This document shows positions 32,478 through 40,010 of a stretch of 42,382 bases of DNA, one piece after another. A program made the position numbers and the translations under genes. The DNA is from Prevotella sp. (lineage in GTDB: Bacteria; Bacteroidota; Bacteroidia; Bacteroidales; Bacteroidaceae), in contig JAGAWQ010000057.1 in assembly GCA_017941345.1 (NCBI GenBank), positions 1 through 42,382 on the forward strand, given 5' to 3'. Numbering within the stretch: position 1 is the first letter of the stretch; the number at the start of each line of letters is the position of its first letter. Under the pieces are notes generated by a model. It made no database searches. It was not told the DNA's origin and saw only the letters and a program-made list of their open reading frames with translations.

Positions 32478-33019
32478 AAAAAGTATTATTGTTTGCTTGC
32501 CTGTCGGCATTGTTGGCGGGATGCGGCGCACAGGATACTATCAGCAGGCAGTATCGCTGCTTCTTCATCTTCAGCTATACCGACCATCCTACCAGCATTC
32601 TGTTCAGTACGGTGCAGAATCCCGGCTGCTACGCCATCGTGACGACGCGAGGCGACGGCAGCTCGTCAACTCGTCACGTCTATGTGCGTCCCAACAACGG
32701 CACCAACTCGACGGAAGACAACCTGATACGCACCGCTCCTGAAAACAACTACCGCTACGAGCTGGGGGCGAACAACGAGATAGGGCTGATTATCGGACTG
32801 TCGAACTTCAGCGGCCTGAAGGCCTATGACGGCATCTGTCCTAACTGCCCCACGCTGACGCCGTTGCGCTGGACGGGCAACTTCCAACACGTCAGCTGCA
32901 GCAAGTGCAGCCGAGTGTATGCGCTCGAGACGGGAAACATCACGCAAGGCGACGAGGGCAACAGCCTTTTCCTCTATAATTGCGCCTTTGATGGTGTGCT
33001 ATTACGTGCCTGGAACTGA
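32474..33019 (+). CDS. Lipoprotein with two CxxC motifs, function unknown
   Basis: A 181-residue predicted lipoprotein (MKKVLLFACLSALLAGCGAQ, lipobox LLAGC). The body is mostly beta and ends with GICPNCPTLTPLRW, then VSCSKCSRVYALETG. Two CxxC pairs 23 residues apart suggest a structural zinc or rubredoxin-like knuckle, or disulfides in the periplasm. There is also CYAIVTTRG in the middle. Similar small proteins occur beside argH or other housekeeping genes in Bacteroidales, but I cannot name a role. Start overlaps argH by 4 bases. No terminator-like hairpin is clear before the tRNA promoter. Confidence 0.7.
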   Translation: MKKVLLFACLSALLAGCGAQDTISRQYRCFFIFSYTDHPTSILFSTVQNPGCYAIVTTRGDGSSSTRHVYVRPNNGTNSTEDNLIRTAPENNYRYELGANNEIGLIIGLSNFSGLKAYDGICPNCPTLTPLRWTGNFQHVSCSKCSRVYALETGNITQGDEGNSLFLYNCAFDGVLLRAWN

Positions 33020-33069
33020 AAAATACTATTTTTTTCCTGTATTTATTTCTTTGTTATTCCTTTTTTTTG

Positions 33070-33077
33070 TACCTTTG
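33070..33077 (+). promoter_or_regulatory. -7 box of the tRNA-Leu gene
   Basis: TACCTTTG, 15 bases before the tRNA. TTTG at 33050-33053 is only 16 bp upstream, shorter than the usual spacing. Confidence 0.65.
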
Positions 33078-33092
33078 CACACGCTAACGGCT

Positions 33093-33176
33093 GCCGCGAT
33101 GGTGGAATGGTAGACACGAGGGACTTAAAATCCCTTGGCTATTGCAGCTGTGCGGGTTCGAGTCCCGCTCGCGGCA
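33093..33176 (+). tRNA. tRNA-Leu (anticodon TAA)
   Basis: The acceptor stem GCCGCGA (33093-33099) pairs with TCGCGGC (33169-33175), with discriminator A at 33176. The anticodon loop CTTAAAA sits on a GGGA/TCCC stem. A variable arm of class II length (TGGCTATTGCAGCTGT region) and a T arm CGGGTTCGAGTCCCG follow. The CCA end is not encoded. Confidence 0.96.
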
Positions 33177-33198
33177 CGAAGCTATTCGTAAAGGTTTT

Positions 33199-34239
33199 AT
33201 GAAGACGAAAGCTTTTTTCTCCCTATGTGCTTTTTTAGCGCTGCTGTTGCTCTCCTCTTGTGGAAGTGACAACGGCAAGTTTAAACTTGAAGGGCGCTTG
33301 CGCCACATGAATCAGGCGGAGTTCTGGGTCTACAGCCCCGACGCTGGCATTGCCGGCTTCGATACGATACCGGTACGCAATGGCCGTTTCTCCTACGAAC
33401 TGGAGTTGCCTAACCCTGCCACGCTGGTCATCATCTTCCCCAACTATTCTGAACAGCCTGTCTTTGCCGAGCCCGGTGGCAGTGTTTACATCAAAGGTGA
33501 CGCGTCGAACATGCGCGAGATGATTATCGAGGGCACAGAGGATAATGAGCTGATGACGGAGTTGCGCATGGACCTGAACGAGACGGTTCCTCCTGATGTT
33601 CCCAAGGTGGTTCGTCACTTTATCGAGGAGCATACGACATCGCTTGCCAGCATCTATCTGCTGAAGCGCTATTTCATACAGAACCCCACCCCGGACTATA
33701 AGACGGCTCAAAAGCTGACCAGCCTGTTGTTGAAGGATAATTTGGGAAATGGCCAGCTCATCCAGTTGCAGAAACAGCTGCCTCGACTGCAAGGCGGTGC
33801 GCTGAAGAGTAAGATTCCCGCTTTTGTGGCTTATGATGTGAAAGGGAAGAAGGTGACGGAGAAGTCGCTCAACGGTAAGCTGAATGTAGTGTCGGTATGG
33901 GCGTCGTGGAGTTATCAGAGTACTGATATGCAGCGACGCCTGCAGAGTCTGCACAAGAAGTACGGCGACAAGCTGGCGGTGTTGAGTATTTGTCTCGACG
34001 GGCGTCCTGCCGACTGTAAGCAGCGCGTCGAACGCGATTCTCTGAAGTGGCCAACGGTTTGCGACGGCCGTCTTTGGGACACGCCTCTGCTCATCAAGCT
34101 CGGACTGTCTGACGTCCCTGCCAATCTCCTGATTGACGAGAAGGGTGTTGTCATCGACCGCAACATCCAGCCTGACAAGCTGGAGGAAGTCATTAACAAA
34201 GAGATGCTGAAACGAAAGGTTGATGCATTGCTGAAGTAG
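33199..34239 (+). CDS. DUF4369/thioredoxin-fold lipoprotein lacking the CxxC active site
   Basis: A 346-residue predicted lipoprotein (MKTKAFFSLCAFLALLLLSS then Cys). Residues about 25-120 resemble the DUF4369 beta domain; about 225-345 form a thioredoxin/AhpC-TSA fold with the cis-Pro segment DVPANLLIDEKG. Where family members have WCxxC, this one reads ASWSYQSTD, so both redox cysteines are replaced. It cannot be a normal thiol-disulfide reductase and may act as a binding or structural protein. Two other Cys (in LSICLDGRPADCKQ) lie outside the active site. Start is the ATG after the tRNA; the frame upstream lies in tRNA sequence and is rejected. AsmA-like gene follows 19 bases downstream. 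Confidence 0.8.
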   Translation: MKTKAFFSLCAFLALLLLSSCGSDNGKFKLEGRLRHMNQAEFWVYSPDAGIAGFDTIPVRNGRFSYELELPNPATLVIIFPNYSEQPVFAEPGGSVYIKGDASNMREMIIEGTEDNELMTELRMDLNETVPPDVPKVVRHFIEEHTTSLASIYLLKRYFIQNPTPDYKTAQKLTSLLLKDNLGNGQLIQLQKQLPRLQGGALKSKIPAFVAYDVKGKKVTEKSLNGKLNVVSVWASWSYQSTDMQRRLQSLHKKYGDKLAVLSICLDGRPADCKQRVERDSLKWPTVCDGRLWDTPLLIKLGLSDVPANLLIDEKGVVIDRNIQPDKLEEVINKEMLKRKVDALLK

Positions 34240-34258
34240 TAATTCAAGTCATTATACA

Positions 34259-36343
34259 ATGAAGAAGATAATCCTTTTAGTGCTGAAGATTGTGGGTGGA
34301 ACGACACTTGGCATTCTCCTGCTCATTGGTGCAGCTCTCCTCTTGTTGAATACCTCTTTCGTACAGAACTCACTCCTTCAGGAGGCCGTCGTCATGCTCA
34401 AGGAACGGTTGCAGACCGAGGTCAGCATCGACAAGATTAGCATCAATTTCTTCGGTCAGGATGTCAGACTCATGGGCGTTAATGTCGAAGACCAGCAACA
34501 CCGCCGCCTGCTTCATCTCGACGAGCTGGGTGTAGAGGTCGACCTCTGGCCGCTGATGCGCCATGAGGTGAAGGTGGTCGATGCCAAGGTGAAGGGTCTC
34601 GAGGCCAATCTGCTGAAGTCCGACTCCGACTCCGTGGCTAACTTCCAGTTCATTGTTGATGCCTTCAAGAAAAAGAAGCCTGTCCGCGACAGCCTCCCTG
34701 TCCGCGACAGCGTGAAACCCAAGAACAAGCTCAATATCGATGTCGACAGGGTTTGGCTCGAACGCATCAAGGTCAAGTATAACCAGCAGGAGGCTCAGCT
34801 GGGCAGCCTGCTCTTCCGCAAAGGCAGCAATGGGCGTATGATTGCCGAGATACGCGACCTGCAGTCGGCTTGGGTTCAGAATACCAAGAAAGGCCCTGTT
34901 GACACTCAGCTGCGCATCGGCCTGGTAAACATCCTCGATATGAAGGACCGTCGACAGCTGGAAATCAGTCAGCTGCGCTATATCACCGACAACCGCAAAC
35001 CCCGTAAGAACGCCGGCAAACCCAAGCGCGGATTCTTCGACGTAGGCCATTTCAATCTGACGGCACATCTGAATGTCCGTCTGGAACATCTGGCTAAGGA
35101 TAGCGTTGTCGCTGTCATCACCGACATGACGGCGGTCGACTCCATGTCGGGCATCGACGTGCGCAACCTGAAGACGCGTGTCGAGGCCAACAAGCAGGTG
35201 GCTCATCTGAAGCAGTTCTCTATCAGTCTGCCCAATACCACGCTGAACATCGACGCCGCAACGTTCCAGCTGCCCAGCAAGAAACAGGGTCGTAAGCTGG
35301 CCTTTACCACGTCGCTCATCAAGGGACGTACCCTGCTGAAAGACATCTCCCGCACCTTCGCCCCTGTGCTGAAGGGCTTCAACGAGCCCTTGCTGCTACA
35401 GCTGCGCATGAGCGGCAACGACGAGAGCATGCAGTTCCGCAACGTCAAGATTAACACCCCGAAGAACGACCTGACCATCCAGGCTTCGGGCTTTATCAGC
35501 GGCCTGAAGGACAAGTATAAGCTGCAAGTCCACTTCGACGTCCACCGCATGCTGGCCAAGGTGGGTTCTGCCGAGCGTATCATCAGCCAGTTCCCCGTCA
35601 AGAAATACATGATGAAGCAGGTCAACAACCTGGGAAATATCAGCTATACCGGACGTTTCGACGTGCTGTGGAAGCGTGAGCAGTTTGCCGGCCAACTGTC
35701 CACCGCCGTCGGCAAACTCAATTTCGATTTTGCCCTCGACGAGAACAACAAATACGTCTTAGGCTCCGTGCGCACCGACTCGCTCCATTTCGGTAAGGCG
35801 ATGGACATGCCCGACATCAAGAAGGTGGCTTTCAAGGCCGACTTCAAGTTCGACATCTCGAAGCCCCGAACAGCCATCATGCGTAGGAAGGTGGGTGGAA
35901 AACTGCCGATGGGCGAGGTGCATGCCGAAGTCTATGAGGCGAAATACAAGTTGCTGCATGTCCGTAACACCGTCCTTACCCTGAAGAGCAACGGTGCCAT
36001 TGCCGAAGGTAAAGTCGACGTTCGCGGCAAGCGTGTCGACCTGCTCTGCTCCTTCTCGTTCACCAACACCAACGAGATGAAGAAGACCAAGATTAAGCCC
36101 AGCATCAAGTTCCATGGTCTCTCTGATGAGGAAAAGGCCAAGCGCGAAGCCCTGAAACAACAGAAGGCCGACGAGAAAGCTGCCCGCAAGGCTGCCAAGG
36201 CCGAAGAAAAAGCCGCCAAGGATGCTGAGAAAGCTGCCCGCAAGGCTGCCAAGGCCGACGAGAAAGCTGCCCGCAAAGCCGCCAAAGAGGCCGAGAAAGC
36301 CGCTAAGAAGGCTGCCAAGGAAGCAGCAAAGAATGCTCAGTAA
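34259..36343 (+). CDS. AsmA/TamB-like inner-membrane protein with Lys/Ala-rich tail
   Basis: A 694-residue protein: N-terminal membrane helix (about 9-31), then a long beta-rich region in the style of AsmA-like proteins (LKERLQTEVSIDKISINFFG near the start is typical), which bridge membranes in lipid movement or assembly. The last 66 or so residues are a charged helix of repeated AARKAAKAEEKAAKDAEKAA-type units, resembling the TolA stalk. With one N-terminal helix the rest should be periplasmic. The tail's codons are themselves repetitive (36130-36335). The family call rests on overall design rather than a diagnostic motif. It is followed by the converging yifB gene after 12 bases. Confidence 0.65.
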   Translation: MKKIILLVLKIVGGTTLGILLLIGAALLLLNTSFVQNSLLQEAVVMLKERLQTEVSIDKISINFFGQDVRLMGVNVEDQQHRRLLHLDELGVEVDLWPLMRHEVKVVDAKVKGLEANLLKSDSDSVANFQFIVDAFKKKKPVRDSLPVRDSVKPKNKLNIDVDRVWLERIKVKYNQQEAQLGSLLFRKGSNGRMIAEIRDLQSAWVQNTKKGPVDTQLRIGLVNILDMKDRRQLEISQLRYITDNRKPRKNAGKPKRGFFDVGHFNLTAHLNVRLEHLAKDSVVAVITDMTAVDSMSGIDVRNLKTRVEANKQVAHLKQFSISLPNTTLNIDAATFQLPSKKQGRKLAFTTSLIKGRTLLKDISRTFAPVLKGFNEPLLLQLRMSGNDESMQFRNVKINTPKNDLTIQASGFISGLKDKYKLQVHFDVHRMLAKVGSAERIISQFPVKKYMMKQVNNLGNISYTGRFDVLWKREQFAGQLSTAVGKLNFDFALDENNKYVLGSVRTDSLHFGKAMDMPDIKKVAFKADFKFDISKPRTAIMRRKVGGKLPMGEVHAEVYEAKYKLLHVRNTVLTLKSNGAIAEGKVDVRGKRVDLLCSFSFTNTNEMKKTKIKPSIKFHGLSDEEKAKREALKQQKADEKAARKAAKAEEKAAKDAEKAARKAAKADEKAARKAAKEAEKAAKKAAKEAAKNAQ
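36130..36335 (+). repeat. Degenerate coding repeats of the Lys/Ala tail
   Basis: Imperfect units of the form GCC-GAC/GAA-GAG-AAA-GCT-GCC-CGC-AAG-GCT recur through the end of the AsmA-like gene. Their register keeps the frame, so length can vary without frameshift. Confidence 0.75.
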
Positions 36344-36355
36344 GGGCAGGCGATA

Positions 36356-37903
36356 TCAAATTCCGCGTTCAGCCCAGTCGCCACGGTCGAGGTTCCGGTA
36401 GCCGATGGCTTCGGCGATATGTACAGACTCCACCTTTTCCGAACCAGCCAGGTCGGCAATGGTGCGGGCTACTTTCAGGATGCGGTTATAGGCGCGGGCG
36501 GAAAGCTTCAGCCGCTCCATCGCCATGCGGAGCATCTCCAACGAGGTGGCATCGGGCTCGGCAAATTCGCGGAGCATGCGTTCGGTCATCATGGCGTTGC
36601 AGTGGATTCCCTTAAAGGTCTTGAAGCGCTCCTCCTGAATCTTACGGGCACGGATGACACGCTCACGAATCTTTTCCGACGGCTCTCCCGGCTGCATCTT
36701 GCTGAGCTCAGAGAAGGGGACGGCCTGTATCTCGCAATGGATATCGATGCGGTCGAGCAGCGGTCCGCTGATTTTGTTCATGTAGCGTTGTATCTGTCCG
36801 GGTGTGCAGGCGCAGCTGTGTGTCGGGTCGCCGTAGTAGCCGCAAGGACAGGGATTCATCGAGGCGATGAGCATGAACGAGCACGGATATTCCACACTAT
36901 ATTTCGCACGGCTGATGCTGATTTTACGGTCTTCCAGCGGTTGGCGCAGCACTTCCAGTACCGAGCGCGACAGCTCAGGCATCTCGTCGAGGAACAACAC
37001 ACCGTTATGCGCCAGCGAGATTTCCCCAGGCTGCGGATTCTGTCCGCCGCCAACCAGTGCGACCTGCGAGATAGTGTGGTGCGGGGCGCGGAAGGGTCGC
37101 TGGCTAATCAGACTCGTGTCGCGGTCCAGCTTGCCGGCTACCGAGTGTATCTGTGTGGTCTCCAGACTCTCCGCCAGCGACAGCGGGGGCAGGATGGAAG
37201 GCAGACGCTTGGCCATCATCGACTTACCGCTGCCCGGCGGACCTATCATGATGAGGTTGTGACCGCCTGCCGCCGCCACCTCCAAGGCTCGCTTCACGCT
37301 CTCTTGGCCGCGCACGTCGCTGAAGTCGAGCTCGTAGTGGTTCTGCTGTTCGTAGAATTCCTTGCGCGTGTCAATCATAGTAGGTTGGTAGCTCGTGTCG
37401 CCATTCATGAAGTTGATGACGTCCATCAGCGTGTCCATGCCATAGACCTCCAGCTGGTTGACGACAGCCGCCTCACGGATGTTCTGCTTGGGGACTATCA
37501 GCCCCTTGAATTTCTCCGCACGGGCTCGGATGGCGATGGGCAGCGCACCGCGAATGGGCTGCAAGTGGCCGTCAAGTCCCAGCTCGCCTACCATCATATA
37601 TTGGCTGGCCAGGTCGCTCTCCACTTTCGCGTTGGCCGCCAGTATGCCGATGGCCAGTGGCAGGTCATAGCCCGAACCCTCTTTCTTGATGTCGGCAGGC
37701 GACAGGTTGACGGTGATGTCCATCGTGGGCATCTTAAAGCCGTTGTTCACCAACGCCGCCTTGATGCGGTCGTAGCTTTCCTTGACGGCGGTGTCGGCCA
37801 GTCCTGTCAGGTGGAACTGCACGCCACGCGACATGCTGACCTCGCAGGTGACGGTGGTCACCTCTAGTCCGTTGACGGCTGCGCAATAGGTTTTTACTAA
37901 CAT
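36356..37903 (-). CDS. YifB/ComM-family Mg-chelatase-like AAA+ ATPase
   Basis: A 515-residue cytoplasmic protein. N-terminal Lon-like domain (VSMSRGVQFHLTGLADTAVK, then VNLSPADIKKEGSGYDLPLA), AAA+ core with Walker A GPPGSGKS and Walker B GVLFLDEMPE, the PRPFRAPHHT-type loop (RPFRAPHHTISQ), and a CxCGYYGD cysteine cluster. C-terminal Mg-chelatase-type helices close it. In naturally transformable bacteria ComM is a helicase aiding branch migration during recombination; in others the role is less clear. Start at 37903 (MLVKTYCAAV) is chosen because the ATG at 37924 falls within the promoter box. A comEC gene lies 3.6 kb away. Confidence 0.92.
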   Translation of the reverse strand: MLVKTYCAAVNGLEVTTVTCEVSMSRGVQFHLTGLADTAVKESYDRIKAALVNNGFKMPTMDITVNLSPADIKKEGSGYDLPLAIGILAANAKVESDLASQYMMVGELGLDGHLQPIRGALPIAIRARAEKFKGLIVPKQNIREAAVVNQLEVYGMDTLMDVINFMNGDTSYQPTMIDTRKEFYEQQNHYELDFSDVRGQESVKRALEVAAAGGHNLIMIGPPGSGKSMMAKRLPSILPPLSLAESLETTQIHSVAGKLDRDTSLISQRPFRAPHHTISQVALVGGGQNPQPGEISLAHNGVLFLDEMPELSRSVLEVLRQPLEDRKISISRAKYSVEYPCSFMLIASMNPCPCGYYGDPTHSCACTPGQIQRYMNKISGPLLDRIDIHCEIQAVPFSELSKMQPGEPSEKIRERVIRARKIQEERFKTFKGIHCNAMMTERMLREFAEPDATSLEMLRMAMERLKLSARAYNRILKVARTIADLAGSEKVESVHIAEAIGYRNLDRGDWAERGI

Positions 37904-37921
37904 CTTGTCCTTTTTTCCGTG

Positions 37922-37929
37922 CAAAGATA
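37922..37929 (-). promoter_or_regulatory. -7 box of yifB
   Basis: Minus strand TATCTTTG, 18 bases before the ATG at 37903. Confidence 0.68.
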
Positions 37930-37950
37930 TGAAATTTCCGCGAAAATGAT

Positions 37951-37958
37951 TACCTTTG
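37951..37958 (+). promoter_or_regulatory. -7 box of the esterase gene
   Basis: TACCTTTG, 27 bases before the ATG at 37986; faces away from the yifB promoter. Confidence 0.68.
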
Positions 37959-37985
37959 CAGACAATAATTTAACTACTTGACGCT

Positions 37986-39293
37986 ATGAAACGAATCTTT
38001 TTTGCCTTTTTCCTCCTGCTGTGCAGCGCTCACGTGCTGATGGCCGAGAATTATCCTTACCGTAGTGACTATCTTTGGGTCACCGTTCCCGACCATGCCG
38101 ACTGGCTTTACCAGACGGGCGAGAAGGCTACCGTCGAGGTGCAGTTCTATAAATATGGTATTCCGCGCGATGGCGTGGTGGAGTGGGAGGTAGGTACCGA
38201 CCTGCTGCCTGCCGACCAGCGGGGCAGCGTCACGCTGAAGAACGGACGTGCCAAGATTAACATGGGAACTGCCAAGAAACCCTGTTTCCGCGACCTGCGC
38301 CTGAAGCTGACGCTCGACGGCAAGACCTACCAGCATCACGTGAAGGTGGGCTTCTCTGCCGACAAGATACAGCCGTTCACCCAGGAGCCTAACGATTTCT
38401 GGTCGTTCTGGCAGCAGCAGAAGGCTGAGGCTGCCAAGTTCCCCCTGCACTATACCAAGGAGTATGTCAAGGAGCTCTCCAACGAGAAAGTCGACGCCTA
38501 CCGGCTGAAGATAGACCTCGACCGCTCGCGCCATGCGTTCTATGCCTATCTGCTGATGCCGCACGGCGCCAAGAAGGGGTCGTGTCCTGTCGTGCTGACG
38601 CCTCCGGGAGCCGGTGTCAAGACCATCCGCGACGCTACGGCGCGCCGTTTCTATCCTGAGAATGGTTTTATCCGTCTGGCCATCGAGATTCACGGCCTCG
38701 ACCCCACGCTCAGCGAGGAGGTGTTTGCCGAGATTCGCGCTGCCTTCGACAATCAGGGCAATGCCTATCTGCGTCAGGGACTGGAAGACCGCAACCAGTA
38801 TTACATGAAGCATGTCTATCTCGGACTGGTGCGCTGCATCGACGTGCTCACCCAGCTGCCTGAGTGGGACGGCAAGAATGTCATCATACAGGGCGGCTCG
38901 CAGGGCGGCGCGCTGGCGCTCATCGGTGCTGCGCTCGACGACCGCATCACGCTCTGCTCGGCCAACCATCCCGCCCTGAGCGATATGGCGGCAGGGTCGG
39001 CAGGACTCACCAGCGGCTATCCGCATTTCAAGCCTGAGAGTGGGGCTTACAGCGAGGCGTGTCTGAAGACCTTGCCTTACTTCGACGTGGTGAACTTCGC
39101 GCGCCACGTCAAGATTCCTGTCTATATGACGTGGGGCTACAACGACAATACTTGTCCGCCTACGACGTCGTATGCCGTGTGGAATGTGCTGACTTGTCCG
39201 AAGGAGAGTCTGCTCACCCCCATCAACGAACACTGGACCAGCGACGCTACCGACCGCGGACAGATGGAGTGGATGCAGAAGCATTTGAAATAA
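37986..39293 (+). CDS. Secreted acetyl-xylan esterase-like hydrolase (CE7 / AXE1 family)
   Basis: A 435-residue exported protein: signal peptide (MKRIFFAFFLLLCSAHVLMA), an N-terminal Ig-like region of about 110 residues, then an alpha/beta-hydrolase. Catalytic triad by motif: Ser305 in GGSQGG, Asp387 in GYNDNTCPP and His416 in NEHWT. The NDFWSFWQQQK segment marks the start of the CE7-type domain. The family removes acetyl groups from xylo-oligosaccharides and from cephalosporin C. It is not clustered with other xylanolytic genes here; the GH31/GH2 locus is 23 kb away. A HAD hydrolase gene begins 4 bases after it. Confidence 0.87.
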   Translation: MKRIFFAFFLLLCSAHVLMAENYPYRSDYLWVTVPDHADWLYQTGEKATVEVQFYKYGIPRDGVVEWEVGTDLLPADQRGSVTLKNGRAKINMGTAKKPCFRDLRLKLTLDGKTYQHHVKVGFSADKIQPFTQEPNDFWSFWQQQKAEAAKFPLHYTKEYVKELSNEKVDAYRLKIDLDRSRHAFYAYLLMPHGAKKGSCPVVLTPPGAGVKTIRDATARRFYPENGFIRLAIEIHGLDPTLSEEVFAEIRAAFDNQGNAYLRQGLEDRNQYYMKHVYLGLVRCIDVLTQLPEWDGKNVIIQGGSQGGALALIGAALDDRITLCSANHPALSDMAAGSAGLTSGYPHFKPESGAYSEACLKTLPYFDVVNFARHVKIPVYMTWGYNDNTCPPTTSYAVWNVLTCPKESLLTPINEHWTSDATDRGQMEWMQKHLK

Positions 39294-39296
39294 GCT

Positions 39297-40010
39297 ATGA
39301 CGTTGACCGAACAGCAAATCAAGGTCGTGGCCTTCGATGCCGACGACACACTGTGGGACTGCCAGACGTGGTTCGACCGCGTGGAGCGTCAGTGTGGCGA
39401 CCTGCTGCGGCCGTGGGCTACCCAAGAAGAGGTGTCCGAGCGTCTTTTTGCCACCGAGCGTGCTAATATGGAGTTGCTGGGCTACGGCACCAAGGCGTTC
39501 ACCATCTCGCTGGTCGAGAATGCCGTCCGTGTGTCGAAGGGTCAGCTTTCGGGCGACATCGTTGCTCAGCTCATCCAGCTGGGCAAGGGACTGCTCCGCT
39601 TTCCCACCACACCGCTGCCCGAGGTAGAGCGGACGCTGCAGCGACTGGCCGACGACGGTCGCTACCGCCTTGTCGTCTTCACCAAGGGCGAGCTTTTAGA
39701 CCAGGAGAACAAGTTGGCGCGCTCAGGGCTCGCTCCCTTTTTCGAGTATATGGAGACCGTCTCCAACAAGGGGAAGGACGAGTATGTCACCCTCTGTAAT
39801 CATCTCGACATCCAGCCCGACGAGCTACTGATGGTCGGCAACTCGTTCCGCTCTGACATCGCACCCGCCTTGGCCGTAGGCTGCTATGCCGTCCATATCC
39901 CCTACCATGTGGTCTGGGAGCTGGAGAAGTCGGAGGAGTTTCCCCACGAGCGTCTGCAGAAGATAGCGCATTTCTCAGCGCTGCTCCCCATTCTTTCTGT
40001 CTACCGTTAG
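39297..40010 (+). CDS. HAD-superfamily hydrolase
   Basis: A 237-residue cytoplasmic HAD protein. Motif I is VVAFDADDTLWD with nucleophile and acid Asp pair; motif II LVVFTKGE; motif III Lys in VSNKGKDEY; motif IV LLMVGNSFRSDIAPALAVG. A helical cap follows motif I. The fold is that of small-molecule phosphatases; substrate unknown. It lies 4 bases after the esterase stop, so they are probably co-transcribed, and its 3' end overlaps the converging comEC gene by 36 bases. Confidence 0.87.
   Translation: MTLTEQQIKVVAFDADDTLWDCQTWFDRVERQCGDLLRPWATQEEVSERLFATERANMELLGYGTKAFTISLVENAVRVSKGQLSGDIVAQLIQLGKGLLRFPTTPLPEVERTLQRLADDGRYRLVVFTKGELLDQENKLARSGLAPFFEYMETVSNKGKDEYVTLCNHLDIQPDELLMVGNSFRSDIAPALAVGCYAVHIPYHVVWELEKSEEFPHERLQKIAHFSALLPILSVYR

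Noticed and set aside
35932-36318. Minus-strand Ala/Ser-rich hydrophobic frame opposite the AsmA-like tail
   Set aside because: It is the complement of repeated Lys/Ala codons, not an independent membrane protein.
36419-37867. Plus-strand frame of 482 codons opposite yifB
   Set aside because: It mirrors a well-conserved AAA+ gene and has no start context or domain.
37974-39425. Minus-strand frame of 483 codons opposite the esterase
   Set aside because: The esterase has signal peptide, triad and promoter; the opposite frame is composition-driven.
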